Shown here piece by piece: positions 10,134-22,500 of a DNA stretch of 64,000 nucleotides (its first letter is position 1; each line of letters starts with the position of its first letter). The stretch spans positions 6,759,645 through 6,823,644 of the forward strand of contig OX030956.1 in the NCBI GenBank assembly GCA_943735955.1, given 5' to 3'. Both the position numbers and the translations under genes were made by a program. Source of the DNA: Piscicola geometra (Eukaryota > Annelida > Clitellata > Hirudinida > Piscicolidae). The notes below the pieces were generated by a model. It made no database searches. It worked only from the letters and a program-made list of their open reading frames with translations, and had not been told where the DNA came from.

Positions 10134-13100
10134 ATGTCTGAGTAAGTTTTGAAAAGTTACATTTCAAAACAATTTTTCAATATTTCAAACAAATTTTTAT
10201 ATTCTAAGAATATGAATTATAAATATTTCAAAGTTTATTTAAATAATGACATAATTGAATAATTATTTCTATGAAAACTTCTTAATTTTCTCATTTAAAG
10301 AGAATCTTTTGAAACAGAAGATGTAGAACCCATTGGAGTAACTAGCATTTTCGATTATTAAATAAATACAAAGGTTTCAATTGAATAAAGAAATTAATTT
10401 TAGTTATTAACTATTGTTACAACTTATTTTAAAGAAAAATGTAAAGATTAATACAGATTTTTAAAGAAAATGTAACAAATATATAAGACTGTATAATCAG
10501 GTATATGAAGGAGGAAGAAATGAAAAGAAAGAAAGGCATGGGTGGGGAAAAGCGGTGCTTCCAAATGGAGACACCTATGAAGGAAACTACTCAGAAGGCA
10601 AAAGAAATGGTTTTGGAACCTATAGGTTTGTGATGGGTAATTTATCAGTAATACAAAATTAAAATACATTAAAATAACGATACAATACAACGACGAGAGG
10701 CGTAAACCCGAAAAATTCCGGCATAGTTCTTCCCATTTCAACAATCAATCATTTTAATTCGTTCGGGATATCTCAAATAATATTTCCAAAGATTCAAGAA
10801 GAACAGAGCACAGTACGCTGGCAACTACATCTACAACATCCGACAAGGTTACGGCTGCATGATTTTCCCTGATGGAAGCAAGTTTGAAGGTGGGCTGTAG
10901 CAAGATGTAATTAAGAATTTGTTACGAAAAATATAAAACTTATATTTGCATAATTTTAGAGATTCGTTTTTTAGGTTTATGGTTTATAATCCTTTATTTT
11001 AGACCTTTCCAAAGAGCGATATAAAGCATGAATTTTAAGAATAAATTGAAGATCAAGATTTTCATACCAACTTTTTTACGTACAATAACAAACACACACA
11101 CACAAACACTAGAGGTCGGACGATTTTTCATTCCCGGTTCTGTCCCGTTCCCTAATTTTTTTTCCTGTTCCGTCCCGTTCCCGATGGGCCATCAGAATTT
11201 TGATTCCCGTCCCGTTCCCGCAACTCGATTTTCGGTCTTGACCCGTTCCCGAAACTTTTTGACCTGGTCCCGACCCATTTCAGAAAAAAATGGTTTATTT
11301 ATTTATTTTTGCTGCCGTTTTCACCGGTCCCAAACTTGCAAGTCCTAACATTTTTTAAAGTTTATTATTTTAAGTACGGAGTATCGATGAAATAGAGATT
11401 TCCATACTTAGGAATTGCTGAAGTATAATTGTTACAAAATCCACTCCCAATAACTTGTATTCCCGTTTATCCCGTTCCCGATTTAAAAGTTGATTCCCGT
11501 TCCCGATTTGAATATTGATTCCCGTTCCCGTCCCGAAAACCTATTCCCGGTTCCCGACTTCTCCCGTCCCAATATTACTTTTTATTCCTGTTCCCGTGGG
11601 AGTCCCGCAGGTACTCGCGGGTACCCTCTAACAAACACACACACACACAAACACACACGCACACACACACACTTCCTGTCTCCCCCACACACAAACACAC
11701 ACACTTCCTGCCTCCCACACACACAAACAAACACCACAGGTAACTGGACGCTAGGCCAGAAGAATGGCTACGGCAAGTACTACTACGTGAACGGAGACAT
11801 ATACGAGGGTGAGTGGAAGAAGGACAGGAGGCATGGCATGGGGGCGTACTTTCACGCAGACACCGGCACCTACTACAAGGGATGGTGGGAGAATGGGCAT
11901 AGAGAAGGTCCCGCTGAAGTGATTTTTCTCAATTACAAATTCATCGGGTCTTACAAGAAGAATAAGGTTGCGAGGTGGTGGAGCTTTGTGGGGGGAGGTG
12001 TTTGTGTGTATGTGTGGTGGTTGTGGGGTGTGGTTGTGGTTTTGTGGAGGTTTGGTGTGGTTTTGTGATGGTTGATTTTGTTTTTAAAGCTTGTCTGGGG
12101 TTACGCCACGTTAATAATATTCTTCGTTATATTGAATTTTATTGTATTCTATTTTATTGTATTATATTGTAATGAATTGTGTGGTGGTTGTGTGGTGGTT
12201 GTGCGATGCTTGTTGTGTAGTGGGTATGAGATGATGATTTGATGGATGGCTGTTCAATGAAGTTGCATACAGCAAGATTTTGTCGAACCCTCCTGCTGAA
12301 CCACCACGGCAGGCCTTCGGTCCAGGCAAGTTTGAGTTTTCGAACAACTCCGAAGCCACCGGAGCCTTCCTCGCCAAGAACGCTGACGTGAGGCCCCCAT
12401 CTGTGTTCTTGCATTTGAATCTTCCCTGTGCCCGCTATATTTCAATGATAAATATGTAACACTGAATATGCAATATTCAATATTCAATAATAAAGATGCG
12501 ATACTATATATTTTTAAAACGTGGTTTCTTTTTCTCCGACAGATAAAAGATGTATACTACTAAAAAATTTATTTCATCATTCAAAATGTATAATCAAAAA
12601 TTCAGCATATTAAATTGCATTATGATGGCTGCGACAAAGATAAAGTAAATTTTAATATTTTCCCACTACGCCTACAGGACAAGACGGAAGAGGAAGGAGA
12701 AGAAGAAGAGGACTTCTGGAAGAACAAGGAGACGCAATGGAAGACCGCGAGGATCAACGACCTACGCAAGCAACCACCGCCACTGATGCAGGACCTGATC
12801 GATGCGAGGATGAAGGCGGCCAAGACCGAGATGTACGAGTTGGATCGGATGCTGGTGCAGAGTGAGTGGGTGAGGGTTGGGATGGGATGGCTTTGGAGGA
12901 TTGGTTGGTTGGTTGGGGGGGGGGTTTGGGTTGTGTGGTTGATTGTGTAGTGGTTTAGAGCAATTCAGTTAAGTGCCCGGGCGATATATAAAAACGACAT
13001 ACAGTATTATTATTATTGTGTGGTTGGTAGTTTGGTGCTTTGGTGGCGATTGTGTGGGGGTTTTTTTTTATTAGTCATTGTTTTGTGGAAGTATCAGAAA

Positions 13101-13456
13101 ACTACTCCACACACACACACACACACATATATACCCACACGCACGCACAAACACACAAACCCCCACCCCACAAACAAAAACACACACACACAGACATGAA
13201 GCCGGTCGAGAAGGTTGAGCTACCGATGGAGGGTTCGTTGACAGACGTGTTGGCCTTGGGCGCGAGAGACGCCACTTCGCTGATGATGCAGAAGCTGATT
13301 CCCTTCGTGGAGGAGGGTCTAGAGGAGGAGGAGGAGGAGGAAGAGGAGGTGATGGACGAGAATTGTGTCATGCCAGAAAACACTCTCGCTTTCACGACTC
13401 GAGAGATCGAGATGATCAAGGAGGCGTCGTCGCAGAACCAGCCCTCTGCCATTTGA
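10134..13456 (+). CDS. RSPH1: Radial spoke head 1 homolog (MORN-repeat axonemal protein)
   Basis: RSPH1 is a subunit of the radial spoke head in motile cilia and sperm flagella. Exons: 10134-10141, 10301-10337, 10501-10625, 10792-10889, 11740-11966, 12313-12387, 12678-12861, 13194-13456. Phases all agree, giving 338 residues against about 309 in human. The N-terminus [15 protein letters not shown] leads into YEGGRNE, which aligns with the human protein. About six MORN repeats follow (residues 16-155; for example [20 protein letters not shown]). Then come a GPGKFEF segment, a glutamate-rich stretch and an acidic tail with a run of glutamates, all typical of RSPH1. The first coding exon contributes only eight bases (ATGTCTGA) before a perfect gtaagt donor. 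Exon 12313-12387 was placed by phase and by similarity. Intron 4 carries a hAT element, and several introns have G/T-rich starts and CA-rich ends. Confidence 0.95.
11110..11630 (+). mobile_element. Non-autonomous hAT element with 8-bp target duplication
   Basis: The ends are TAGAGGTCGGAC and, reverse complemented, TAGAGGGTACCC. Both flanks carry the octamer ACAAACAC (11102-11109 and 11631-11638), the 8-bp duplication expected of hAT transposons, although the CA-rich flank weakens this evidence. The subterminal regions are dense in CCCGTTCCCG repeats, much like the subterminal motifs of Ac-type hAT elements. The 521-bp body has no transposase. It shares long internal stretches with the larger copy at 38758-40520, so both belong to one family. 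It lies in RSPH1 intron 4. Confidence 0.85.
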
Positions 13457-13665
13457 TTTGATCTCTGTCTATTGATTCACGCTCTGTCTATTGATTCAGG
13501 CTCTGTCTATTGATTTAATCTTTTGCCTATTGATCTGACCTCTCTTTTATTTGATTTGACCTCTCTTTTAATTGATTTGACCTCTCTTTTGATTGATTTG
13601 ACCTCTCTTTTAATTGATTTGTCCTCTCTTAATTGATTTGATCTCTCTGCCTATTGATTTTATAT
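13457..13665 (+). repeat. Short tandem repeat in the RSPH1 3' region
   Basis: Immediately after the RSPH1 stop, a unit of about 20-22 bases alternates between CTCTGTCTATTGATTCA and CTCTCTTTTAATTGATTTGA forms, about nine imperfect copies. It is probably in the 3' UTR. The rest of the convergent gap to ANKRD49 (13666-14083) is AT-rich and featureless. Confidence 0.8.
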
Positions 13666-14083
13666 TTTTTCTTTGTTTTTTTTTAATTCGTTGTTAAGAA
13701 TTATTGATTCAGTCTTTGGTTTGATTTTGTTTTTTTGTTCGAAGTTAAGAATTATAATCTCTTTTTTTTCAGTTTAATTGCATATGAATTTCATAATTGT
13801 AATTTTGATATTAATTTTAATTACAGTAAATTTAGTACTAGCTTATAATCAAATTATTTTCAAAATATAAGTATTAAAAAAATCGACAGTATAATACATT
13901 TTCCCATTGACTTAGAAAAACTTTCAATTTGATTTTTTGTTATATAACTTGAACATTTTTTTAGTAAATAATATTAGTTTTAAATCGAAAAGAAAGTTAA
14001 AATATTAACTTTTGAAAACTTATCAAAATAATATTTTATTGAGGTACAAAAAAGGTATAAAAAAAGAAGAAAGAAATATAAAT

Positions 14084-15042
14084 TTACATCAGGTTTATAT
14101 CAGAATCTGTCACTTCAAAAATTTCACTGTATCTATAATTCCTTTCAGCAATGTTTCTTGCTGTTTCATTAGAGGAATTAACAATAGACGTATCGATGAA
14201 AGGGTTGAGTAGGAGAAGTTGAAATAGTTTGAGGTTGGATGAGTTCTGTGCAGTGAGATGGAGGGCTGTTTGGTTGCCATTGGTGACGGCATTGAGGTGG
14301 CAGTGCTTGTGGTGCAAGAGGAGGGAGACCACGTGCACCTGCCCCCAGAAGCAGGCGCTGTGCAGTGGAGTCCAGCCCTCTGCCGTCTGTGCATTGATGT
14401 TCGCACCGTTCGATAAGAGAAGCTGGTTGGAAGATTGGCAAAGTTTTAATATTGAAAAAATGTTTGAAACATTGAAAATTAGATAATTTATGTATAGTCA
14501 AAAAAATTGTAAAAACAAAAAGTTGTTAAGTCATCATCGTATATACTTTCACAGTGTCTAAATGTCCTTCATAGCACGCCCTGTGCAGAGGGGTGTAGCC
14601 ATCACTGTCTCTACATGATATCAGTTCTCTCTTCTCCTTCATGAGAACATTCAGTGTCTCATTGTCGCCATGCTCAGCAGCATACAGAAACTGTTTTTCT
14701 TTGCTATCTTTAAGAATTTTAAAACTTTATTGTAAGAACACAGTTAATAATATAATAGTTTATGTCTCTATAGCAGATTAAATCATTTTTACTTTTTCTG
14801 TCTTCTGCAGTATCGATGTCAACTTCTTCATCAGCATCCCAGTGACTTACAAAAAAGCTTGGATTTTCTCTCTTTTCTTTTAAAACCATCTTATTGAGAA
14901 AAATATATTTTAAATGATAAATTTAGGTACATAAATAAATATAACATAGGATTATAAAACTTTACTAAGTAAAGTTTACTTCAGTTATTCTCTCATGGCT
15001 TGAAATTACTTTATCAATATCTTCATCGGAGCCACTATCCAT
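14084..15042 (-). CDS. ANKRD49: Ankyrin repeat domain-containing protein 49 homolog
   Basis: Exons on the minus strand: 15042-14980, 14889-14793, 14707-14547, 14422-14084. Phases agree and give 219 residues against about 239 in human. The acidic N-terminus (MDSGSDEDIDK) is followed by a KREN segment and a short acidic stretch. Four ankyrin repeats follow, with clear TPLHRACYEGH, TPLHSACFWG and TALHLTAQN cores. The C-terminus (ETARNIAERNYRYSEIFEV) matches the ANKRD49 ending. The family protein is nuclear and has been linked to spermatogenesis; a direct biochemical role is not visible here. The gene is divergent from REC8, 354 bases away, and convergent with RSPH1. Confidence 0.92.
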
Positions 15043-15396
15043 TTAGAAAATAATAGTAAAAATAAATTATTAAAAAATATTTATTTTTATTAAAATGAGC
15101 TTTTATTGCTAAACTCAACTGAAGTTCAGTTACTGAACGAATTCAAATTTAGACAGGTTTAACTTTTAACCTGTTTTTAAATATTTGAATGAACCTATTT
15201 TCTTTTTTTTTTAAGTTATTTTATTCTTTATAAAATTTTTACAATTTAAAGTTTACTTCGGTTTTTTTAGTTTGAGGAAAATATAAACTCATAGTTTTTG
15301 GTCATTAAACATTCTTGAAACTTTACTTGTTTCCGCCTTCATTAAGTTTTAGTCTTACATTTTTAATTTCGACAAATTATACATACTTTTTAAACA
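15043..15396. promoter_or_regulatory. Shared intergenic region of the ANKRD49/REC8 head-to-head pair
   Basis: Only 354 bp separate the two start codons, so a bidirectional promoter is likely. The sequence is AT-rich with several T runs, and no CCAAT or TATA element is clear. The regulatory role is inferred from the arrangement. Confidence 0.5.
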
Positions 15397-16439
15397 ATGT
15401 TTTATTGTGTAGATATTTTAAGAAAAAATGGGAAATTTGGAGTCATTTGGTAAATATTTTCCCTATTTTATTGAAAATACTTTCGCGGGTTACGATCTTC
15501 ATTTTATATTTCAACTTTGTTTGATCTCATACTTTATAAACCTATGAAGGCTGGCAGCAACAAGAGATACTGGACTCAAAAGAAGAGATTACTTATCGGT
15601 TGACACAAAGCATACGTGGTTCGTAAGTGAGCTGTAATAGCTAATCATTTGTACATAAATAAAAAAGCAATTTTTTTAGATAGTTTCACTTTTTCAAATA
15701 CCTAAAATTCAGATGTTAAAAGTATTCTTTCAAAATCAAAAGCATTATCATCATACAGCTCGGACTTAATCGACTATATTCTGCACCAAGGAAAAGATAA
15801 AACTCGATTCTCGCTCTACCTCTCTTCCCAACTTACTTTTGGAACCATCAAAGTTTACAGCAAACATGTCGACTATCTTCTAAGTAATAGTCAAACCCTT
15901 TCATAATGATTTACTATGACATTTTAATGATTTAAATTGAATCGCATAATAATTTAATCAAATATATATAAATATATAGGCTGATAATTTTATTACATTC
16001 GATCAAAGTAAATATCTTAAAACATAATTTTTTTAGAGACTCATGGGAATCATTTTCTGGAAAAAACTGATAAATTCGTTTTATTCTCAAAAATAACTGT
16101 TTATTGCTTTTCCAAATGTTCTTACTCACAAAAATCTTTGGATCATATCCGCCAAAGCGGTGAGACGGTGATTGGACCACACTAACTGCCACTCATCCAT
16201 AGCATAGAGGAAACATATAGTTGTGAAGTAAAAGCACAGAACTGAAACTAAATATATAAAGCAATATTTAATAATAACACACAAAACAAAAAACATACAG
16301 ATTATACATTAACATGGAAATATTCCAAAATAAGATGCATAGCTTACAAAACATACAGTATGTCTAGGAATATTCCAAAACAACATAAAGAATATACATA
16401 AAGTATATATAGCAATATTCCAAAATACATAGTAGTAGC

Positions 16440-16509
<70 letters not shown>

Positions 16510-19500
16510 ATAGTAGTATTGGTAGTAGTAGTAGTATAGACACAGAATATACACAGTTGTGCGAATGTGTTCCAACATTTGCCATTATTGGCCAGCATTG
16601 TAAATGTAGGCGGAGCTAGTTAAATTCTTCACCGCTTTGGCGGATATGATCCAAATCTTTTATTTAAACGTGTACTTAATTCAAATTCAAGCTAAATTTA
16701 TTAAATAATCCAAGGTAATCGAGCTGCTGGTCATAAGTTAAATGTAGGCGGGATTCAGTGAAAACATGACATTCAAACAAGTCTCTTTCAATCAATCAAT
16801 CAAATAAATAAATATCTTTAAACTTGAAGAAACAATTTCAGCGAATGTCTTCTGCACACTACCCAAAAAAGTAAAAGCAGTTTCGCATTCATTTGAAATA
16901 AACATTTTAATATTAAATAAAATTTACCAATGAAGCAGATTTACGAATTAAAGTCTTCAATAATGAAAAGTTTCTAGTTATCATTTGTTGCATAATTTTT
17001 CTTGTTTCCGGCAATCAAATACGGGAAGCGTCTTATACATCGGTGCGTTTTACACGTATTGCTAAACGCTTTTTACAAATGTCATTGGTGTGTTTGGCTA
17101 ATTAATTCAAGTTCGATCACAATGGCATGTTCCGACGTCAAGGTTGAGACTTTGAGATCGTTGGGCAAATTCTGAGAATTTTTTATTCACGATTTTTTTT
17201 GTTTATTTTTTTTCTGACTACTAAAAATGGTTGTGCAACACTATATAAAGAATCTATACATATATACTTATGAGCTTTTAATTAAATTCGATCGACTAAT
17301 CTGAGGTGATGTGATGGAGCTGGTTTCGAAACTGAGGTACCACCCACAGTTCAGTTCCATCGACTGCGCCACTCCCAAGTACCTCATCATTCCCTTTCTT
17401 ATTGGCATGAGAATACTCAATATTCACTCTTTCAACCATCAATGAAGGCTTCCAATTCATGCATAACTATTCCACCTTACAAATTAACATTAATACTCCC
17501 CCAAAAAATAATCTTAAAAAATGAAAAATGCCAACCTAAAATGCGAGACCAACACAACACGATCATCATTACCACTTCACAATGCACGCCACGACCACCA
17601 CCACCACGACCACCACCACCACGACCACTACCACAAAGGAAGAGGAGGAAGAGCTCGAAGTTTGCAGACGCTTCCCTCCTCGAAGACTTCAACCCCTTGG
17701 ACGCCTCCCATCTCATGGAGGATCTCGCCTTCATGCACACCCTGCATCCCGAGGTGGTGGTCGTGGGGGTGACCATTGGGGCAGTGACCATTTAGGGGTG
17801 AATATTTGGAGGTGACCATTTGGAGGTGATCATTTGTAGGGTGACCATTTAGAGGTGACCATTTGGAGGTGACCATTTGGAGGGTGACCATTGGGACAGT
17901 GACCATTTGGAGGTGACCATTTGGGGGTGATCATTTGGAGGTGACCATTTGGGGGTGATCATTTGGAGGTGATCATTTGGAGGTGATCATGGGGGGCCAT
18001 TCGAGTTGATGGGATGATCATTGGGGAGGGGGGACGTTGGGGGTGACCATTACAAGGGGGGCAGTAATGGTGATGGTGCTCAAGTGCCAGAGGGGGTTCT
18101 CGAGGCTATTTAGAGCGCTTTAGTTGTGTGTTCGGTCGTTATAGAAAACGACAAGTATTATTAATATTAAGGCCAATCAAGCACTTCATCTCTTCTACAA
18201 ACATTCAACAATCTTTCAAACAAAAAATCGTTATTCAACAAAAACATCACGAAGTAGATAACCAAGTGCTTTCATCTTGTCAGGAGTTTTGGCAGCCTGG
18301 CGTGCTGCAGGGGGAGGAGGAGAATGGGAGAGAGAGTGTTGGGGGCGTGAGCAGGCACACCGCTTCGCTGCACGACATCACCATGAGCCTCGATGCTGCC
18401 ATACTAGAGCATCAACTCAGCAATGTAGTAGGCGCTTGATGGGTATTACTAATTAAGTAATTGATTAATTCATTTGTTCGTTAATTTAGTAATTAATTTA
18501 TTGATTTATTGATTGATTGAACGCCACAGCCAATAGTCCCTTTTGGATCATTATCACTGCTGCTTATTCATCGCGATCATCATCACTACCACCACCACCA
18601 CAGCCTATAGAAGGGCTCCTGGAGGACATGGACTTACTTCCACCCATGACTGCAGACGACATGGTGAGTGATGATAATGATAATAACAATACTAATAATA
18701 ATAATATCAATAAAAAAATACTTGTAATAGTATTAAAAACATGTAATCAGTATTAATAATAATAAAATAATAATATAATAATAAAATGACAATAATAACA
18801 AATTATAATTAATAATAAATATTATGTATTTTATAATTGTACAATACATAATTTAAGTGTATAATTTTTAAATAAATAATTAAAGTGTATAATTGTACAA
18901 TACATAATTCAAGTGTATAATTGTAGAATACAATGCAACTACACCGTCTCCTCGACCAACCACCAGCAGCTGGATGGCACGGGCAATGCTCCGAAAGATG
19001 CCCACATGCAAGACCAACTGCTTGTCGAAGTCAATCTTCCACTCATTTTCATAATTGTTTTTCTTCTTTGCAGTCGTTATCATGTTTATTATTTTTTTCA
19101 TCATCCTCATTATCATCATCGTTATGATTATTCTCATCATCATCATCTTCTTCTTCATCATCATCATCATGTCCAAAGTGGTACATCATTTTGTTCACAC
19201 GTTTCTTTACACACAAACTTTTCCACTACAGCAGAAGGAAGATGAGCAGTAAGTGACAAGTGCTTGCGCTAGTATCTGTCACTCCATCATCCAACTGAAT
19301 CATTATCCCATCAATTAAGAACATAATCATCTTCCAATTAATTAAGAACATAATCATCTTCCAATTAATTAAGAACATAATCATCTTCCAATTAATTAAG
19401 AACATAATCATCTTCCAATTAATTAAGAACATAATCATCTTCCAATTAATTAAGAACATAATCATCTTCCAATTAATTAAGAACATAATCATCTTCCAAT

Positions 19501-22500
19501 TAATTAAGAACATAATCATCTTCCAATTAATTAAGAACATAATCATCTTCCAATTAATTAAGAACATAATCATCTTCCAATTAATTAAGAACATAATCAT
19601 CTTCCAATTAATTAAGAACATAATCATCTTCCAATTAATTAAGAACATAATCATCTTCCAATTAATTAAGAACATAATCATCTTCCAATTAATTAAGAAC
19701 ATAATCATCTTCCAATTAATTAAGAACACTATCATCATCACTCGTCCCACAATTAACAGCATCATCATCATCACCACTACCACAACGATTACAGGCCCAT
19801 GGCGACTCAAACAGGGGTTCAAGATGTGGTTGTCGATGGTGACACAGAAGGGTATGTTCTGATTTAAATTACGCTTTTATTCAAGTTACTCTTTTATTCA
19901 AATTACTCTTTTATTCAAGTTACTCTTTTATTCAAATTACTCTTTTATTCAAGTTACTCTTTTATTCAAATTACTCTTTCATTCAAATTACTCTTTTATT
20001 CAAATTACTCTTTTATTCAAATTACTCTTTTATTCAAGTTACTCTTTTATTCAAATTACTCTTTTATTCAAGTTACTCTTTTATTCAAATTACTCTTTTA
20101 TTCAAATTACTCTTTTATTCAAGTTACTCTTTTATTCAAGTTACTCTTTTATTCAAATTACTCTTTTATTCAAATTACTCTTTTATTCAAATTACTCTTT
20201 TATTCAAATTACTCTTTTATTCAAATTACTCTTTTATTCAAGTTACTCTTTTATTCAAATTACTCTTTTATTCAAGTTACTCTTTTATTCAAATTACTCT
20301 TTTATTCAAGTTACTCTTTTATTCAAATTACTCTTTTATTCAAGTTACTCTTTTATTCAAATTACTCTTTTATTCAAGTTACTCTTTTATTCAAATTACT
20401 CTTTTATTCAAGTTACTCTTTTATTCAAGTTACTCTTTTATTCAAATTACTCTTTTATTCAAATTACTCTTTTATTCAAATTACTCTTTTATTCAAATTA
20501 CTCTTTCATTCAAATTACTCTTTTATTCAAGTTACTCTTTTATTCAAGTTACTCTTTTATTCAAATTACTCTTTTATTCAAATTACTCTTTTATTCAAGT
20601 TACTCTTTTATTCAAATTACTCTTTTATTCAAATTACTCTTTTATTCAAATTACTCTTTTATTCAAATTACTCTTTTATTCAAATTACTCTTTCATTCAA
20701 ATTACTCTTTCATTCAAATTACTCTTTTATTCAAATTACTCTTTTATTCAAATTACTCTTTTATTCAAGTTACTCTTTTATTCAAGTTACTCTTTTATTC
20801 AAATTACTCTTTTATTCAAATTACTCTTTTATTCAAGTTACTCTTTTATTCAAATTACTCTTTTATTCAAATTACTCTTTCATTCAAATTACTCTTTTAT
20901 TCAAATTACTCTTTTATTCAAGTTACTCTTTTATTCAAGTTACTATTTTATTCAAATTACTCTTTTATTCAAATTACTCTTTTATTCAAATTACTCTTTT
21001 ATTCAAGTTACTCTTTTATTCAAATTACTCTTTTATTCAAATTACTCTTTTATTCAAGTTACTCTTTTATTCAAATTACTCTTTTATTCAAATTACTCTT
21101 TTATTCAAATTACTCTTTTATTCAAGTTACTCTTTTATTCAAGTTACTCTTTTATTCAAATTACTCTTTTATTCAAGTTACTCTTTTATTCAAATTACTC
21201 TTTTATTCAAATTACTCTTTTATTCAAGTTACTCTTTTATTCAAATTACTCTTTTATTCAAATTACTCTTTCATTCAAATTACTCTTTTATTCAAATTAC
21301 TCTTTTATTCAAATTACTCTTTTATTCAAATTACTCTTTTATTCAAATTACTCTTTTATTCAAATTACTCTTTTATTCAAATTACTCTTTTATTCAAATT
21401 ACTCTTTTATTCAAATTACTCTTTTATTCAAGTTACTCTTTTATTCAAGTTACTCTTTTATTCAAATTACTCTTTTATTCAAATTACTCTTTTATTCAAG
21501 TTACTCTTTTATTCAAGTTACTCTTTTATTCAAGTTACTCTTTTATTCAAGTTACTCTTTTATTCAAGTTACTCTTTTATTCAAATTACTCTTTTATTCA
21601 AGTTACTCTTTTATTCAAGTTACTCTTTTATTCAAGTTACTCTTTTATTCAAGTTACTCTTTTATTCAAGTTACTCTTTTATTCAAGTTACTCTTTTATT
21701 CAAATTACTCTTTTATTCAAATTACTCTTTTATTCAAGTTACTCTTTTATTCAAATTACTATTTTATTATTGTTGTTGACCATTCCATCTTCATCCACCC
21801 ATCATTTTCTGTACTTTCTGCAACTTTATCTCTGCTAAGCCGGTATAACATTGACACAAACACAAATTACCCTCTCCAAAATGCATTCATCACATACAAT
21901 ACAATACATCATATTCAATACAATAAAATACAATACAATAAAATACAATACAATAAAATACAATACAATAAAATACAATACAATAAAATACAATACAATA
22001 AAATACAATACAATAAAATACAATACAATAAAATACAATACAATAAAATACAATACAATAAAATACAATACAATAAAATACAATACAATAAAATACAATA
22101 AAATAAAATACAATAAAATACAATACAATAAAATACAATAAAATACAATACAATAAAATACAATACAATAAAATACAATACAATAAAATACAATACAATA
22201 AAATACAATACAATAAAATACAATACAATAAAATACAATACAATAAAATACAATACAATAAAATACAATACAATAAAATAAAATACAATACATCATATTC
22301 AATACAATAAAATACAATACAATAAAATACCATACAATAAAATACAATACAATAAAAAACAATACAATAAAATACAATAAAATACAATACAATAAAATAA
22401 AATACAATAAAATACAATAAAATACAAGACAATAAAATACAATACAATAAAATACAATAAAATACAATACAATAAAATACAATACAATAAAATAAAATAC

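Noticed and set aside
19226..19822. 198-residue minus-strand frame with repeated MIMFLINWK
   Set aside because: Translation of a 27-bp repeat; the unit length is divisible by three, so the frame stays open.
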